Shown here: in pieces, positions 12,985 through 25,508 of the stretch | How the letters are laid out: every line of letters begins with the position of its first letter | Position numbering within the stretch: the first letter of the stretch is position 1 | DNA from: Dasypus novemcinctus | Lineage: Eukaryota; Chordata; Mammalia; Cingulata; Dasypodidae | Reading direction: 5' to 3' | NCBI RefSeq assembly: GCF_030445035.2 | Contig: NC_080680.1 | Coordinates: forward strand, 48,125,212-48,189,211 | DNA: 64,000 nucleotides | Notes under the pieces: generated by a model | Databases searched by the model: none | What the model was told of the DNA's origin: nothing | The model's input: only the letters and a program-made list of their open reading frames with translations | Translations under genes and position numbers: made by a program

Positions 12985-13117
12985 GCCTGTTGTCCTATTT
13001 TCAGATTCTTGAGACTTGTCCCAAATCAGAATCTTTTAGAATAGTGTATTAACAATCTCCATTTTTAACAAGCTCTCCAAGTGATTCTTATGGACACTGA
13101 AGTTTGAGAACTAGGGT
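12985..13117 (+). repeat. MER5-like DNA transposon remnant
   Basis: The 3' half (taacaagctctccaagtgat ... aagtttgagaactag) has the typical MER5 (hAT-Charlie, non-autonomous) end. A related copy lies at 40070-40200. Confidence 0.7.
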
Positions 13118-13310
13118 AGAAGGAGACCAGCACTCTAATATACTGCTAATAAGAAGGCAAAGCAAAAGAAATTTCCTGGAAGACAGTTTAGTAGAAATTT
13201 TCTCAACCAAGCTTAGATTAACTAAGGCATTAGATAAACTGACACTTTGTAATCCTCCTGGAAAACATGTGGCAAACAGGACCTATCAAGTTCTCATGGC
13301 TAGTAGGCTA

Positions 13311-13402
13311 CTTTTTTTTTTTAGGGAGGTACCAGAGATTGAACCCGGGTCCTCATACATGGCAAGCAGGAGCTCAACCACTGAGCTACACCCCCTCCCC
13401 CA
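13311..13402 (-). mobile_element. Monomeric tRNA-Ala-derived SINE (antisense)
   Basis: The reverse complement reads like a tRNA-Ala (gtagctcagtggttgagctc ... gggttcaatctctggtacc) followed directly by poly(A) (poly-T 13312-13322 here). Flanks 'ggctac' / 'aagctac' could be a short diverged target duplication. Confidence 0.82.
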
Positions 13403-14430
13403 GAAAGCTACACTGTGGTCTTCTCTTGCCATGAATTATCTCTTTACCAAGAATCAGTTTAGGTTTTTTTTTTTCTTAAAACCTTTATGCTGATTGTAAT
13501 TGTTTTGTTTTGTTTTTAATCATTATTACACAAAAGAAAAAGAGTTGTTTCAAGGAAAATGAATTTGAATATTTCAGATAAACTCTGAAGGCAAATCATA
13601 CGCATACAAATGTCACATTAGGAGTAAAAAATTAAGGAAGGAATGAAAATCATACATGATTCTGTACTCAGATTTCTTTATCAATTGTTTAAGTCTTGTT
13701 CCACCTTAAAAAAATGGAAACTAAAATCTTAGACAATTTTTGTAGATATCATTTATCCAATAGCTGAATTACCTGAAACTTTAATCAGAGGTCACATATA
13801 TATACAGTGACAAGGAAATGCTGTTCTGTTATTTTGTTAGGTTTTAAGTGAAAAATACATATGCATAGAAAAATGCCTAGAATATGTACACAGAATTTTT
13901 ACAGTGTTTTTTTCTAAAAGATGGTAGAAATTGATTTTCTTTTCTATTTTCTATAATTAAAACTTATTGCTTATGTATTAAAAATAATAAAAGTAAAGTG
14001 AAAAGTTTTAGATTCAGAAAGACAATGCTTTTTATAGTAATTTTTTAATTGATTAGGTTTGAGTCTTTAACCAATTGAAAACATATTTTACCTTTGCAGA
14101 GGTCAGTGGGAATTAATACATTGTTCTCTCAATTTTTTCCCTCAAAGCGGAGCACCTGGATCTTTAGAAGGCAACTTCACATTTTAATGGCATTTCTATG
14201 GATATTGTGATTAATTGTGCTTTACAGGTTTTTGAAGTGTTTTTACTTACTAGTATCAGAGGGGAAATAAAAGAAAGAATAAAGACTTTCTCTCTTGGGG
14301 AAAGGGAAACCAAAAGACTTTTTAAAAATGTTCTCTTTTAAAATAGTAAAGGGAAGCAAACAGGTATATAAAATTTTCATTTCTCTTTAAAAAAAAAAAA
14401 AACACTGTAAACAACAACAAAAACATCTCT
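13403..14430. other. Intergenic, AT-rich, nothing recognised
   Basis: No coding pattern or assignable repeat. There is an A run at 14388-14401. Confidence 0.6.
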
Positions 14431-14431
14431 T

Positions 14432-15415
14432 TTTGTAATCTTACCAAAGGACAAATATCATATGGCCTCACTAATTGGAACTAAATATGGTGAGTAAACT
14501 CATGGATTTAAACTATACAGTATAGGTTACTAGGAGATAGAACGTGGGTTGGGGGGGGTTGATGCTGAATGTATGTAGAATGTTTTATAAGGGAGAATGT
14601 AAATGTGGGGAAATGGTTAGAGTGGATGGTAACACATTGTAGTGAGTATAATCAACACTATTGATTTTAAAATGTGATTTTGTTTGAAAGGGGCAGTCTA
14701 GGAAGATTAATGTCAATTGAAAGAAAGCTAGAGGATAATCTAGGGACTGTGTAACAGTGATTTCAGTAGTGGGTGTTGATTGTGTTAATAGTACAAACAC
14801 AAGAATGTTCCTCTATTACAAAATGTTAAGAATACAGAGATACATCGGGGAAAATACAACTAATGTAACCTATATAATACAGTTAACAGTAATATTATAA
14901 TATTTTTCAACACTGGCAAAGAAGATACTATATCAATGCTAAGGATCAATAATGGGAGGGTATAAGGGGGTATGGACTTTTCCTTTTGGAGTAATGAAAA
15001 CATTCTGAAATGGACTGAGTTGGTGACAGCACAACTCTGTGATGAAACTGAGAGCCACTTAGTGTACACTTTGGATGGACTGTACAGGGCAGAGGACCAT
15101 ATAACACAGTGAACCCCATGGTAAATGATAGACTATGGTTAACAGTACAAATAAGAAATGGTTCTCTCATGAACTGTAACAAATATACAATGCTAATACA
15201 TGGTGTTAATAATAGGATTTATGGGAAAAATACACCAAATATAAGCTATGCTATAGATGGCAGTAATATTATGACCATGTTCTTTCATAATTTGTGACAA
15301 TGCATCACAACATTGTAGGGTGGTAGTGGTGGGGCAATGTATGGGAATCCTGTATGCTATGCATGATTGTTTTGTTCATGCACAACTTCTTAAATAAAAA
15401 ATAGAAATTTTAAAA
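14432..15415 (+). mobile_element. L1 3' UTR with poly(A) tail
   Basis: Begins with 'ggacaaatatcatatggcct', the familiar L1 3'-UTR start. A non-coding stretch of nearly 1 kb with a G tract (14550-14558) follows, ending in 'ttaaataaaaaatagaaat'. Sense orientation. No ORF2 remains upstream, so the copy is 5'-truncated. Confidence 0.72.
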
Positions 15416-15557
15416 ATCGTAGCTGGATTTTCAAAGAAGATTAAGGTATTTACAGGGGATAAAATCTGTGGTTATAGTTGTCAGGGAAAAGGGAAGAGAT
15501 TGTGAATTTTTCTAACATGGACTTTTTAGAAATTTGTATTTTAAAAAGTAAATTAAG

Positions 15558-15971
15558 GGAAGCGGACTTGGCCCAGTGGGTAGGGCATCCGTCTACCACA
15601 TGGGAAGTCCACGGTTCAAACCCCAGGCCTCCTTGACCCGTGTGGAGCTGGCCCATGTGCAGTGCTGATGCGCGCAAGGAGTGCCGTGCTACGCAGGGGT
15701 GTCCCCGTGTAGGGGAGCCCCACGTGCAAGGAGTGCGCCCCGTAAGGAGAGCTGCCCAGTGCGAAAGAAAGTGCAGCCTGCCTAGGAATGGTGCCACACA
15801 CACGGAGAGCTGACACAACAAGACGATACAACAAAAAGAAACACAGATTCCTGTGCTGCTGACACAACAGAAGCAGACAAAGAAGAACATGCAGCAAATA
15901 GACACAGAGAAGACAACTGGGGTGTGGGGGGGGAGGGGGGGAAGGGGAGAGAAATAAATAAATCTTTTTAA
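15558..15971 (+). mobile_element. DAS-type SINE, long form, full length
   Basis: Complete copy: tRNA head with A box (tggcccagtgg) and B box (ggttcaaacc), body, G tract, aaataaataaatc tail. Perfect 15-bp target duplication aaaaagtaaattaag at 15543-15557 and 15972-15986. A good reference copy for this window. Confidence 0.96.
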
Positions 15972-15986
15972 AAAAAGTAAATTAAG

Positions 15987-16545
15987 AATGTCTTCTATAT
16001 CCATCATTTTATGTGATCATCCTACCTATGTTAAATCCTAATTAAGGATTCAAACTTCTGAGATGGAGAATTTCTCTAAGAACAAGCATAACAAAATTTG
16101 CCAACACACAAGAGGTTCTCCAGATCTGCAGACAAACTGAACAACCACAGGCCTCTTTCTTGCATTCACACAGTGTTTATTTGAGAAGAATGCTAAATCA
16201 GAACAGCAATCATCATCCAAAATTCAGTATAGTCTTACCTCTTCTAAAATGAAGAGCTATTCTTGAAACAAAAAACACATCTAAATTCTACTTCTTTAGG
16301 TTATGTTTACAAAGCTCTATCTCTTTTCACTACATATTTTTAAAATGTATGAAGTTGTATTTTTGCATTGGGTTATTTTTCTTTTTTTAAGGAACACATT
16401 CAATCTTAACTATCAAACTTTAGAAAATAAAAGTCTTTACTTTGGCTATTTAACATTAATCACTAAAAGGAAAAATACCTGAAAAAACCTCATCTATGTA
16501 TATATTTTTTAATTTGCCAAGTAAAAAAGATCAGATCATAGTATT
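15987..16545. other. Intergenic, nothing recognised
   Basis: AT-rich DNA without coding pattern. Confidence 0.6.
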
Positions 16546-16547
16546 TA

Positions 16548-17009
16548 TTTTAGTTTCCTGGCTGCCAAAGCAAATACCATGCAATGGGTTGGCTGAAACA
16601 ATGGGAATGTATTGGCTCTCAGTTTTGAGGCTAGGAAAAGCCCAAATCAAGGTGCCATCAAGGTGATACTTTCTCCCAGAAGACTGTGGTGTCCTGGGGC
16701 TGGCTGCTGCTGATTGTTTGTCCTTGCCATCCCATCACATGGCAACATACAGGGTAGCCTTTCCTGGCTTCTCTGTTACGCTAACTTCCAGCTTCTGGCT
16801 GCTCTCTGTGGTTTTCTCTCTCTCTGGCCTTCCTTTATAAGGAATGGCCTTCAGTAAATGGATTAAGGTCCATCCTGATTCATGTGGTCCACACCTGAAC
16901 AGAAATAACCTTATCAAAAAGTTCTATTATTTATAAGGGTTTACACTCACAGGAATGGATTAAGTAAGAACATGTTTTTCTGAGGTACCTAGCTCCAAGC
17001 CACCACAGT
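16548..17009 (+). mobile_element. LTR-like repeat (ERVL/MLT2-type pattern)
   Basis: Starts 'tagtttcctggctgccaaag', contains CTTTATAAGG (16831-16840), ends 'ccaagccaccaca'. Same family as 8185-8650 (reverse) and similar to 27368-27835. Probably a solo LTR; no internal ERV sequence adjoins it. Confidence 0.62.
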
Positions 17010-17703
17010 ATTATTTCTCATAGTATCAGTTTTCTATTCAGGTGTTTCCTTCTTATTTATTTGCTGATGATCTAATTCCCATTTTAGATCATTTAATTGA
17101 ATTTTCTAAGCTTAATATTTAACATGTGTTTATAATTCATTCAGTTCTTAGCCATCTTAAGTTTTACCTGGCTAAAGTAAATTTTAAACTCCTAAATTAG
17201 TTCTGGGAGGTTTTCTAATAGCAAGTCATCCTCTATTTGAGATATTTTGCTGTTTATGATTAGGAGTAAATTGTAATCTTACAAAAGGAAAGGTGATTTA
17301 CAAGAAAATTTCAGGTTCATAAAGTGTAGTCATATTCTATTGGTCTCTTAGCTACCTACCACATAGGCAAAAATTAGGTCCCTTTTGGTGAATAAGAAAT
17401 AAAGAAGAAAGATAGGGAGGTACAGAAGACTCCCTATCTTTCTCCTTCAAGGCTTCTTTCTTCAAGACTGAAGTAAGTGTTCAGAATGAAGGCAGGCAGT
17501 ACTGGAATGGAGTTAGACATTTGAAGCATTTAAATCACCAAGTATTTTTAAGCCACAGGTAAATGCCTAACAATGAGAACAGAAGGAAACACATCAGGAA
17601 TCTTACAAACAAGTTAATAGAAAGCAAATGACTGACTACTATAGTACACTAGTTCCATGCACAATAGAAAATAGAATGACCATATGGGTCTGGTAGCTTT
17701 AAT
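17010..17703. other. Intergenic, nothing recognised
   Basis: AT-rich, no coding pattern. A short inverted repeat around 'gatagggag' / 'ctccctatctttct' (17410-17445) could form a hairpin. Confidence 0.55.
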
Positions 17704-17712
17704 GACTATGAC

Positions 17713-18085
17713 GAGAATAAGAAGACTTTGAGGTCAAAGATCAGGATGCAGGCCTGGAAGTAAAGGGTCACAGCACAGGGAATTCAATCTCCCATGAGTT
17801 ATGCAAGAAGGAGACTCAAAGTTTGCACTCAGTGCACCCAGTTTCCTGTGGTAAGAGACTATATAATAATCTGAACTAGTAGCAATGTTCTCTGCACTCG
17901 GCAAACTGTACGCTCAGCAAGGCAGACAGCAGCTGCTCAAGGATTTGGGAATTCAGTATAACATCCAAATAGCTTTCCTTTAGGAGACACAACTAAAGAA
18001 CTAAAAATTTTTAGGAATAAAAAGTGCACATAGAGTGAGCGTCGAAAATAAAAATTTAAAAATCCTCAAAAAAAAGAAAAAAAAA
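17713..18085 (+). mobile_element. Poly(A)-tailed retroposed insertion of unknown parent
   Basis: A 373-bp stretch ends in an A-rich tail (aaaaaaaagaaaaaaaaa, 18068-18085) and is flanked by gactatgac at 17704-17712 and 18086-18094. It matches no SINE or LINE in this window. A short frame inside (FSALGKLYAQQGRQQLL, about 17889-17939) is not recognised. It may be a retrocopy of an unidentified transcript. Confidence 0.5.
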
Positions 18086-18094
18086 GACTATGAC

Positions 18095-20040
18095 TTGGTT
18101 GAATTGATGGCTCCACAACTGGACCATATTCAGAGTTTCCATCTTAATCCCTTTACATAGATTGGGATGGATCCCAGAAAAGATACCAAGAAACTATTTT
18201 CTTTCCTGTTAGTACACTTCCTCTATGAACCACTACTACATCTAGTATTGGCCTAGACTGTCTAGACTTTCTCCTTCAAAGGATATAGTCAGGGACCTCT
18301 ATTCCATGTCTACCTACATTCCAAGACTATGGAACATATAACAATCTTCTAGCAATATTTTGATAGCTGTAGTGAGAATTGCTTAGCTGAAGTTCATTTC
18401 ATGAATCCAAAATCTAACAAGGGCATGCTTCCTGCCTCAATTACACATATTCACCTTCAGTTTCTTTTGACCTTCTTGGCAATTAAAATTCATTTCACAT
18501 CTTTGCTGGCTTTGGATAAAGTTGCTGAAGATATGCACCAATATCAAATGCATTCATTTTCTAACCCATGATTGTTTCTTCCACTGGTCTATGAATAATT
18601 CAGAATAGCTGAAATTCTTAAGTAATATATTTTAAGTGTAACTCTTTTGAATTTGTATCTTTCCTCAATTTTTCCTAACAATCTCATGATCTCAGGAAGC
18701 TAAATGCAAATACATTTTTGTTCTTTATTTTGGCTTTTTAAAAGTTACACACATGGGGGTATTTTCAACACATGAAAAACAAAATCCAAAGAATAGTTCT
18801 CATTCTTTCCTATTTTCTCTTTCGTATGTCTCTCTAGTTGCTTTATCAAAGAACCTAAAGCCAATTGTCTTCTCACTCTCCCCCATCATCTCCACCTCTC
18901 CTTCACCTTCCAGGGGTTGGTCTCTCTTCCCCTCCTGACCTAAACATTCTGCAACAGCTTTGCTTTTATCACATTGCTCCTATCACCACCTCCACCATGA
19001 GGTTTGTTCACTCTACTCCTGGTGGCCTTGTGAATTCTAGGATCATCCTCCTCCCTTTAGATCTTGTGGTTCCAGGTACTGTGGCCTCAAGGGAGAGGTG
19101 AGGCAAGACAGTCAGCTCTTCCCTTTACTACCTTGTCCCTTAATTACCTTCCCACTGCCCCCACAACACTACTAACATACAGCTGTGGGATGGTTACTAT
19201 ACTTTTCTGAATAATTGGGGAAAAGCCAGGGTGAATATAGGAAAAAACATAGAACTGGGTTCTATGGGTCTAAAGAAAAAGAAATGAATCTTTCATATGG
19301 GTCTCCTTGGACAAGCTTCCACTTCCCCACCAGAGAGCCCCTTCTTTACTCTTCCCAGTGAGATACACCCCCACCACCACCACCACTTTAGAAATATTCC
19401 ATTTCCTAACACAGGAGTGATGGGCTTGTCCTCAATTCAGTGTCCTTTGTTTTATGCCTCTCCAGGGCAATATACCCGAAGGTGAACTTTTCCCCAAATC
19501 CATGTTATGTCTAGAACAATAGCAAAGGGTTTCAGCAGAATAGGTCAAGATTTTGGGATTTAAAACATATATCCTTTCAAGAAATCTTTACTAGTTTAGA
19601 GTTAACTTAAGCCTCTTCACTCTTCCTGTGGCAATCTCATAGAAAATATATACATGCACATATGCATGCATGTATCCACATATACATACATGGGCACATG
19701 CATACATATACTACATGCGCACACAGAGCACTGCATGTACTCATACATGGATTTGAGTGCACACACCCACTACCACACCTTTCCAAAAAAAAAAAAGTTA
19801 TGAACTGCTCATTGATACCTGCAGAAACTGAGAAACTTTTAAATTGAACTTTTCCATACCTTTGAACAAATCAAATTCTTATATTGGACTTTCTCCCGAA
19901 TTAATCTCTAAAAGAGGAGGAGGAAGAATAAAAAGGTTTTTCAACTCAATTTCTTTATACAGAACAACCCTGAGGCAAGGGATAACATTTCTGCTTTCAT
20001 TTATACCACCATAGATAGAAAAAAAAATCCACTTTTTCTA
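18095..20040. other. Intergenic, nothing recognised; two simple-sequence patches
   Basis: No gene. Short (CCA)n at about 19369-19386. The interval 19650-19765 is rich in alternating purine-pyrimidine (atatatacatgcacatatgc...), with Z-DNA-like composition. Confidence 0.55.
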
Positions 20041-21345
20041 AGAAGGATTTTATACAATTATGTAAGTACATGTATATATAAACATTTAATATACATGTAG
20101 TAAAGTGAACAAATCTTACGTGTATAGTTCAGTAAAATTTTACATATGTAAACCACCTGTAGCCAATGCCCAGATCATAATATATAATATTACCACCAAC
20201 CAAGTTTCCCTTGTACCCTTTTACAGTCAATACCACAAGTTCTTCCGCTCCCAGAGTTTTTACTTTTATCATCATGGATTAAATCTGCATCTTCTTAAAC
20301 TTTTTATAAAGGGAATCATGCAGTATGTACTTTTTGTACCTGGATTCTTTTGCTCAACATAAATGGTTTTGATTCATTCATGTTGTGGCATATGGCAGTT
20401 TATTTTTTGTTGCTGTGTCATATTCCACTATATGAATATACCACATAAATGTTATATATTCATCCCTTCTCCTATTTGTGCACATTTAGGTGGCTTCCAA
20501 TTTGGGTCATTTATGACTAAAGTTACTGTGAACAGGACAACCACCACACCATGGAGCCTAGAGTGATTACAACTGAAAATGGGAGGATTGCATCCAGCAT
20601 CCATGTGGAATCTGAGCCTCCTCTTGACATAGAGGTGCAATGGACACAACCAATCCAATGTCCACATAGAAGAGGTGGCATTGGATTGGGAAAAGTGGAC
20701 ATGGTGGACAATGGGTATGGGGAAAGGCAGGAAGAGATGAGAGGTGGAGGCGTCTTTGGGGCATGGAGCTGCCCTGGATGGTGCTTCAGAGGTAATCACC
20801 GGACATTGTAAATCCTCACAGGGCCCACTGGATGGAATGGAGGAGAGTATGGGCCATGATGTGGACCATTGTCTATGAGGTGCAGAGGTGCCCAGAGATG
20901 TACTTACCAAATCCAGTGGATGTGTCATGATGATGGGAACGAGTGTTGTTGGGGGGGGAGAGGGGGGGTGGGGGGGGTGGGGTTGAATGGGACCTCACAT
21001 ATATATTTTAATGTAATATTATTACAAAGTCAATAAAAAAAAAATAAAGTTACTGTGAACATATTTTGTTGGACATATGCACTAATTTCTATTGCATATA
21101 TACCTAGGATGGAATTGTTCATGGGTAGGTATGTTGAAACTTCCCAACAGCTTTTCAATTTGGTATTTACACTTCCAACGGCTTTGTATGAAAGTCACAG
21201 TCACAATTGCTCTATATTCCTCCTAATACTCAATATTGTCAGTCTTTTTGTAGCCCCTTCTGGTGAGGGATTCATTTCCTTGGTAGTGATGTTGAGTATC
21301 TTTTCATATGAAAAAAGGCCATTTAGATGTCCTCTTTTATGAAGG
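20041..21345 (-). mobile_element. L1 3'-UTR/3'-end (antisense), interrupted by a younger insertion
   Basis: The + strand reads as antisense L1 ('ctttttataaagggaatcat', 'ttcttttgctcaacataaa', 'catattccactatatgaata'). It is split at 20533/21045 by the element at 20534-21044 and abuts a DAS SINE at 21360. Ancient L1M-type by its divergence. Confidence 0.75.
20534..21044 (+). mobile_element. 5'-truncated copy of the G-rich LINE-type 3' end family
   Basis: About 510 bp related to 1905-2480 (aggattgcatccagcatccatg, tggacattg, acctcacatatat). It ends in G-rich DNA (20948-20983), AATAAA and poly(A). Perfect 15-bp target duplication aaagttactgtgaac at 20519-20533 and 21045-21059. The duplication plus poly(A) shows mobilisation by LINE machinery. 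Confidence 0.85.
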
Positions 21346-21359
21346 CCCTATGCCTTTTA

Positions 21360-21775
21360 TTTATTTTATTTTTTTTAAGACTTTTTTTTCTTTTCTCCCT
21401 GCCCCCTGCCCCAGTTGTCTGTTCTCTATGTCTATTTGCCGTGTGCTCTTCTTTGTCCGCTTCTGTTGTTGTCAGCAGCATGGGAATCTGTGTTTCTTTT
21501 TGTTGCATCACCTTGTGTCAGCTCTCCGTGTGTGCGGCACCATTCTTGGGCAGGCTGCACTTTCTTTCGCGCTGGGCGTGTCTCCTTATAGGGCGCACTC
21601 CTTGGGCGGTGGGGCTCCACTATGCAGGGACAACCCTGCGTGGTAGGGCACTCTTTCTGTGCATCAGCAGTGCACGTGGGCCAGCTGCACATGGGCCAAG
21701 GAGGCCCGGGGTTTGAACTGTGGACCTCCCATGTGGTAGACGGACGCCCTAACCACTGGGCCAAGTCCACTTTCC
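21360..21775 (-). mobile_element. DAS-type SINE, long form (antisense)
   Basis: Complete antisense copy from poly(T) (21369-21393) to head (gtggtagacggacgccctaa, ccaagtccactttccc). Perfect 14-bp target duplication ccctatgcctttta at 21346-21359 and 21776-21789. Confidence 0.95.
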
Positions 21776-21789
21776 CCCTATGCCTTTTA

Positions 21790-22244
21790 AAAATTAGGAT
21801 GCTTATTGTTCACAGGTGTTTTAAAATTATAGTTATTTATAATAAGTTTTAAGGAACTAAATATTATTATGATACTTTTTAAAGCAATGTTACTGCTGTA
21901 GATCTAAGACAGACAAAACAATGATTCTTAATGTCTTTCAGATCATACCATGATATGTTCTGAGGGGTCACTCAAGAAAGTACATAATTTTCCTTAAGCT
22001 AAAATTAGATATAGCAATAGCAATAAAGGGTCACAAGATTGAGGTAGATCAAAGTTTACCAGCAATATCTAGTCATGTGACAAGAAAAGTAAGCCTAAAT
22101 CAGCAAATATATAGAGCATACTTACAATGATACTCTGGTAGACTGAGGGATTGGAGAATTAAGAGATGTAGAGGCCAAGATTGCTGCTAATGTGATCAAA
22201 GATTACCAATGAGTAATGTATTGCAATCAGAGTTAGTAGAACAT
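21790..22244. other. Intergenic, nothing recognised
   Basis: AT-rich, no coding pattern. Confidence 0.6.
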
Positions 22245-22715
22245 AGTGTGGTAGATTAATTACAAAAAATGGCCATAATTATTCCTCTCTCTGTCCACAT
22301 CCCATTGCCATGAGACTTCACAGCTCCTCCTATCAAGAGGAGGAGTCAATTTCCCTTCCCCTTGAATCTGAACTCATCTTGTGACTGCTTTGGCCAGAAT
22401 CAGATGAAGAGCATTGTGCCAATTCCAAACCTAAGTCTCAAGAGACCTTAGTTGTTTCCACTGGCTCTCTTAGAACCCTGCACATCACCATGTGTACATG
22501 CCCAGGCTAGAACCTGTGGTACAGTGACAGATCATCTTGGGTGAGGCCTTTCTAGACCAGCCAAGACCCCCATCTGAGACTTGAAGAATGCAAAGCCAAG
22601 CCCAACCTAAATTTTCAACACATAGAATCATGAGTTAAGCAAACAGCTGTTGTTTTAAGTCTCTAAGTTTTGGGGTTATTTGTTCTGTAGCAAAATCTAA
22701 CTTACACAGGAAGTA
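22245..22715 (+). repeat. MLT1-like MaLR LTR
   Basis: The 3' end (gctgttgttttaagtctcta agttttggggttatttgtt ... aaatctaact) is the hallmark of mammalian MLT1 LTRs. The body (aactcatcttgtgactgctttg) is also of that type. Old, diverged. Confidence 0.78.
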
Positions 22716-22819
22716 TTTCACAGTTACAAGTAAATATGATAATGGATAGAGAAGAAATTCTTCATTTTTATTATGAAATACACATAAATTCCTTTTGAGT
22801 CCCACATATAGTTGCAACT

Positions 22820-23035
22820 AGTAGTAATAATGATAATGATAGTCATCATTCTCTGAATGCTGTGTTATAGTAAGTAACTTACATGTAATATCTCATTTAT
22901 CCCTACCGCAAATATATTAGATACCTAATATTATGTTATTTTAGGTGCCAGTTGAGGAAACTGAGGTTTGCATAACACAGTTGTGTCTGTCTGACTTCAA
23001 AGACCAAGCTATCAACCACTGTATCACCAACTAAG
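22820..23035 (-). repeat. MIR element (antisense)
   Basis: Has the reversed MIR order: 'tgtaatatctcatttatccc', 'gttgaggaaactgaggtttg', 'caaccactgtatcac'. Confidence 0.72.
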
Positions 23036-23169
23036 AGCCAATGATTTACCTTTTACACAAAACTCTTTCCTACTCATTTCAGTTTACAAGTGGGAAATTG
23101 TTAGCCAAAAAAAAAGTATCATTTGCTTAAACCAATCACTTCAAACTCCCAATCTAGTGTGGTTTTATT

Positions 23170-23538
23170 TTTTTTAAGACTTAAAAATTTTTTTATCCCC
23201 CATCCCCCTCGTTGTTTTCGGTCACTGCTCTCTGTGTCCATTTGCTGTGTGCTTTCTGTGTCTGCTCATCTTCTCTTTAGGAAGTACCAGGAGCGGAACC
23301 CAGGATCTCCCACATGGAAGAGAGCTGCTCAATCACCTGAGTCAGATCAGCTCCCTGGTTTGTTGTGTCTCTCGTTGTCTTTCCTCTTTGTATCTCTTCT
23401 GTTGTGTCATCTTGTTGCATCAACTTGCCATGCCTGCCTGCCCTGCCAGCTTGCCTTCTCTAGGAGGCACCGGGAACCAAACCCAGGACCTCCCATGTGG
23501 TAGGCAGAAGCTCAATTGCTTGAGCCACATATGCATCC
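23170..23538 (-). mobile_element. DAS-I-like SINE (antisense)
   Basis: Dimeric DAS-I form, antisense; head at the right end (ctcccatgtggtaggcagaa gctcaattgc). Target duplication tcta(g/a)tgtggtttt(t)att at 23153-23169 and 23539-23556. Confidence 0.9.
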
Positions 23539-23556
23539 TCTAATGTGGTTTTTATT

Positions 23557-24340
23557 AAAATTCTTTGTATTACACAAACCACATTAATGTTTATGATAAG
23601 AAATTTAAGTGAAGACATGTAGGCTAAATACCCAGGAAAAATTCTCCTTCAACAATCTAGAAAGAATAACATTTCCTCGCTATATGAAACCTTTTAAAAT
23701 GCAACTTTAACTGTATTTGGAGGGAATGCAGTAAAGATATTTGGTTTTATTTGATTGGGTAAATATTTTAAGTACAAAGAAAATTGAGAAAATGGGACTA
23801 TGTTGTTGTAAATATGTTTTCCAGTTGTGTTGTGATTGTTTTGACTTGACAAAGTTATTTTTTAGGTTTTAAATTTGGGGGTCTGGGCAGAGAGAAAGCA
23901 GACAGTAAATCTTTCTGAGTTGATGGAAGTCCTCTGGGATTTCATTAGAAAGCAACAACAAATTTGTTCATCCATTCTGTTTAAATCACCTTATAAACAT
24001 TATGATTTAAATGTTTGCTAATAAAACATCAAAACTATTTAGATATTTGTAAATTTACCAAGCTGAAGTTAGGACTTCATAATTTATCTTCATTTTGAAC
24101 TGAATGGACCACTACCAGTAAGAGCGCCCTTAAGCTCATAAACCCAAAGCCATGAAATGCTTTTAAAAAATAACAACAATGCTTCCCATTCCAGATCACT
24201 TATTGTCTCAAATCACCAACAGAAAAATTTGAAAACCAGAATAAATTCTACTGACAATATTCAGGGCTGGGTATGCATTCAAATACAGGAACTGAATGTT
24301 CTCAGATATTATGACAAAAATGCAGGAAGAGTTGGGGGGT
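23557..24340. other. Intergenic, nothing recognised
   Basis: Precedes the MORF4L1 retrocopy; AT-rich with no coding pattern. Confidence 0.6.
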
Positions 24341-25508
24341 AGAGAGTAGGGTGTAGTAATCAGGGGTGGTGAGAAAAGAAGGAGGCAGTGATCACTTATA
24401 AATGGTACCAAAGCAGGACCCAAAGCCTAAATTCTAGGAGGGTAAGCAAGTGCTGTGCTTTCATGGGTTTCTGCTTTATGAAGCAATGTGTATAATGGTT
24501 GCTATAAAGGAAAACAAGTGAAATACTTTATACATTAACAGTGCGTAAAATTTTTAAAAGTGCCATGAGGTCCAGGCACTCTGAAAATACTCTGAAGACA
24601 CATGATGATACCGTAGCTCTTTTTCCTGTTCCTGAAGGAACTCCCTCAGTACACCATCCCCTCCTGACCTCCAGCTGGGATGAATGGGTTCCAGAAGGCA
24701 GAGTACTCAAATATGTTGACCCCAATCCACAGAAACAGAACTTCAAAAAGCCAATCAGGAGGATATTAGCTCCTGCACCAGGAAAGAAGACTTCTCATCA
24801 GCAGCAGAAAAATGTTGAAGTGAAAACAAAAAAAGAACAGAAAACACCTGGAAAAGGAGATGGTCGCAGTACCAGTGAGACACATCATCTGCCTCCAAAG
24901 AAAAGGTCCTAAATAGAACCTGTTGCTGAAAATGAGGCAACATAACATGAGCAGACATGAAGTTAAGTAAATATTCCTAAAGAGCTACACCATGGCTTGT
25001 TGATGACTGTCTTAATTACCAGGCAAAAACAGATAAAAGAATCTTCCAGCCAAGAAAAATGTGGATTCCATTCTAGAGGATTATGCAAATTACAAGAAAT
25101 CACAGATAATAAGGAATATGCTGTTAATGAAGTTGTGACAGGGATAAAAGAATATTTCAGTGTAATGTCACTCAGTTATTCTACAAATTTGAGAGACAGC
25201 GGTAGGCTGAAATCCTTGCAGATCACTCTGATGCATCCATGTCCCAAGTTTATGAAGTGCCACATCTACTGAGATCATTTCGTAGATTGGAGCAATGGTG
25301 GTCTATATACCTCTGGATGAGAAGAGCCTTGTTTTATAACTGGAGTATCTTCATGATCTCCTAAAGTGTATGGCAAAGAATTCTGCAACTTTGTTTAGTG
25401 CCAGCAGTTATGAACTGGCTCTTCCTGAGTACCATTGGAAAGCTGTGTGAGACTGCCGATGCTCACATATGTTTGAAACTCTATTTACACATTTTTGTTC
25501 CCAGTCCT

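Noticed and set aside
15450-16007. 185-codon minus-strand frame, and dozens of similar 60-190 codon frames (for example near 9274, 21432, 25469, 31114, 33449)
   Set aside because: All lie in DAS SINEs, often on both strands with the same peptide pattern (WSWPM, HSLRASAL, GPGFEPWTS); they are repeat artefacts, not genes.
20452-20928. 158-codon minus-strand frame
   Set aside because: Falls across the inserted LINE-type 3' end and flanking L1; no domain resemblance.
24541-24912. 123-codon frame as a possible live gene
   Set aside because: It is the best-preserved piece of the MORF4L1 retrocopy; stops and frameshifts on both sides show it is dead.
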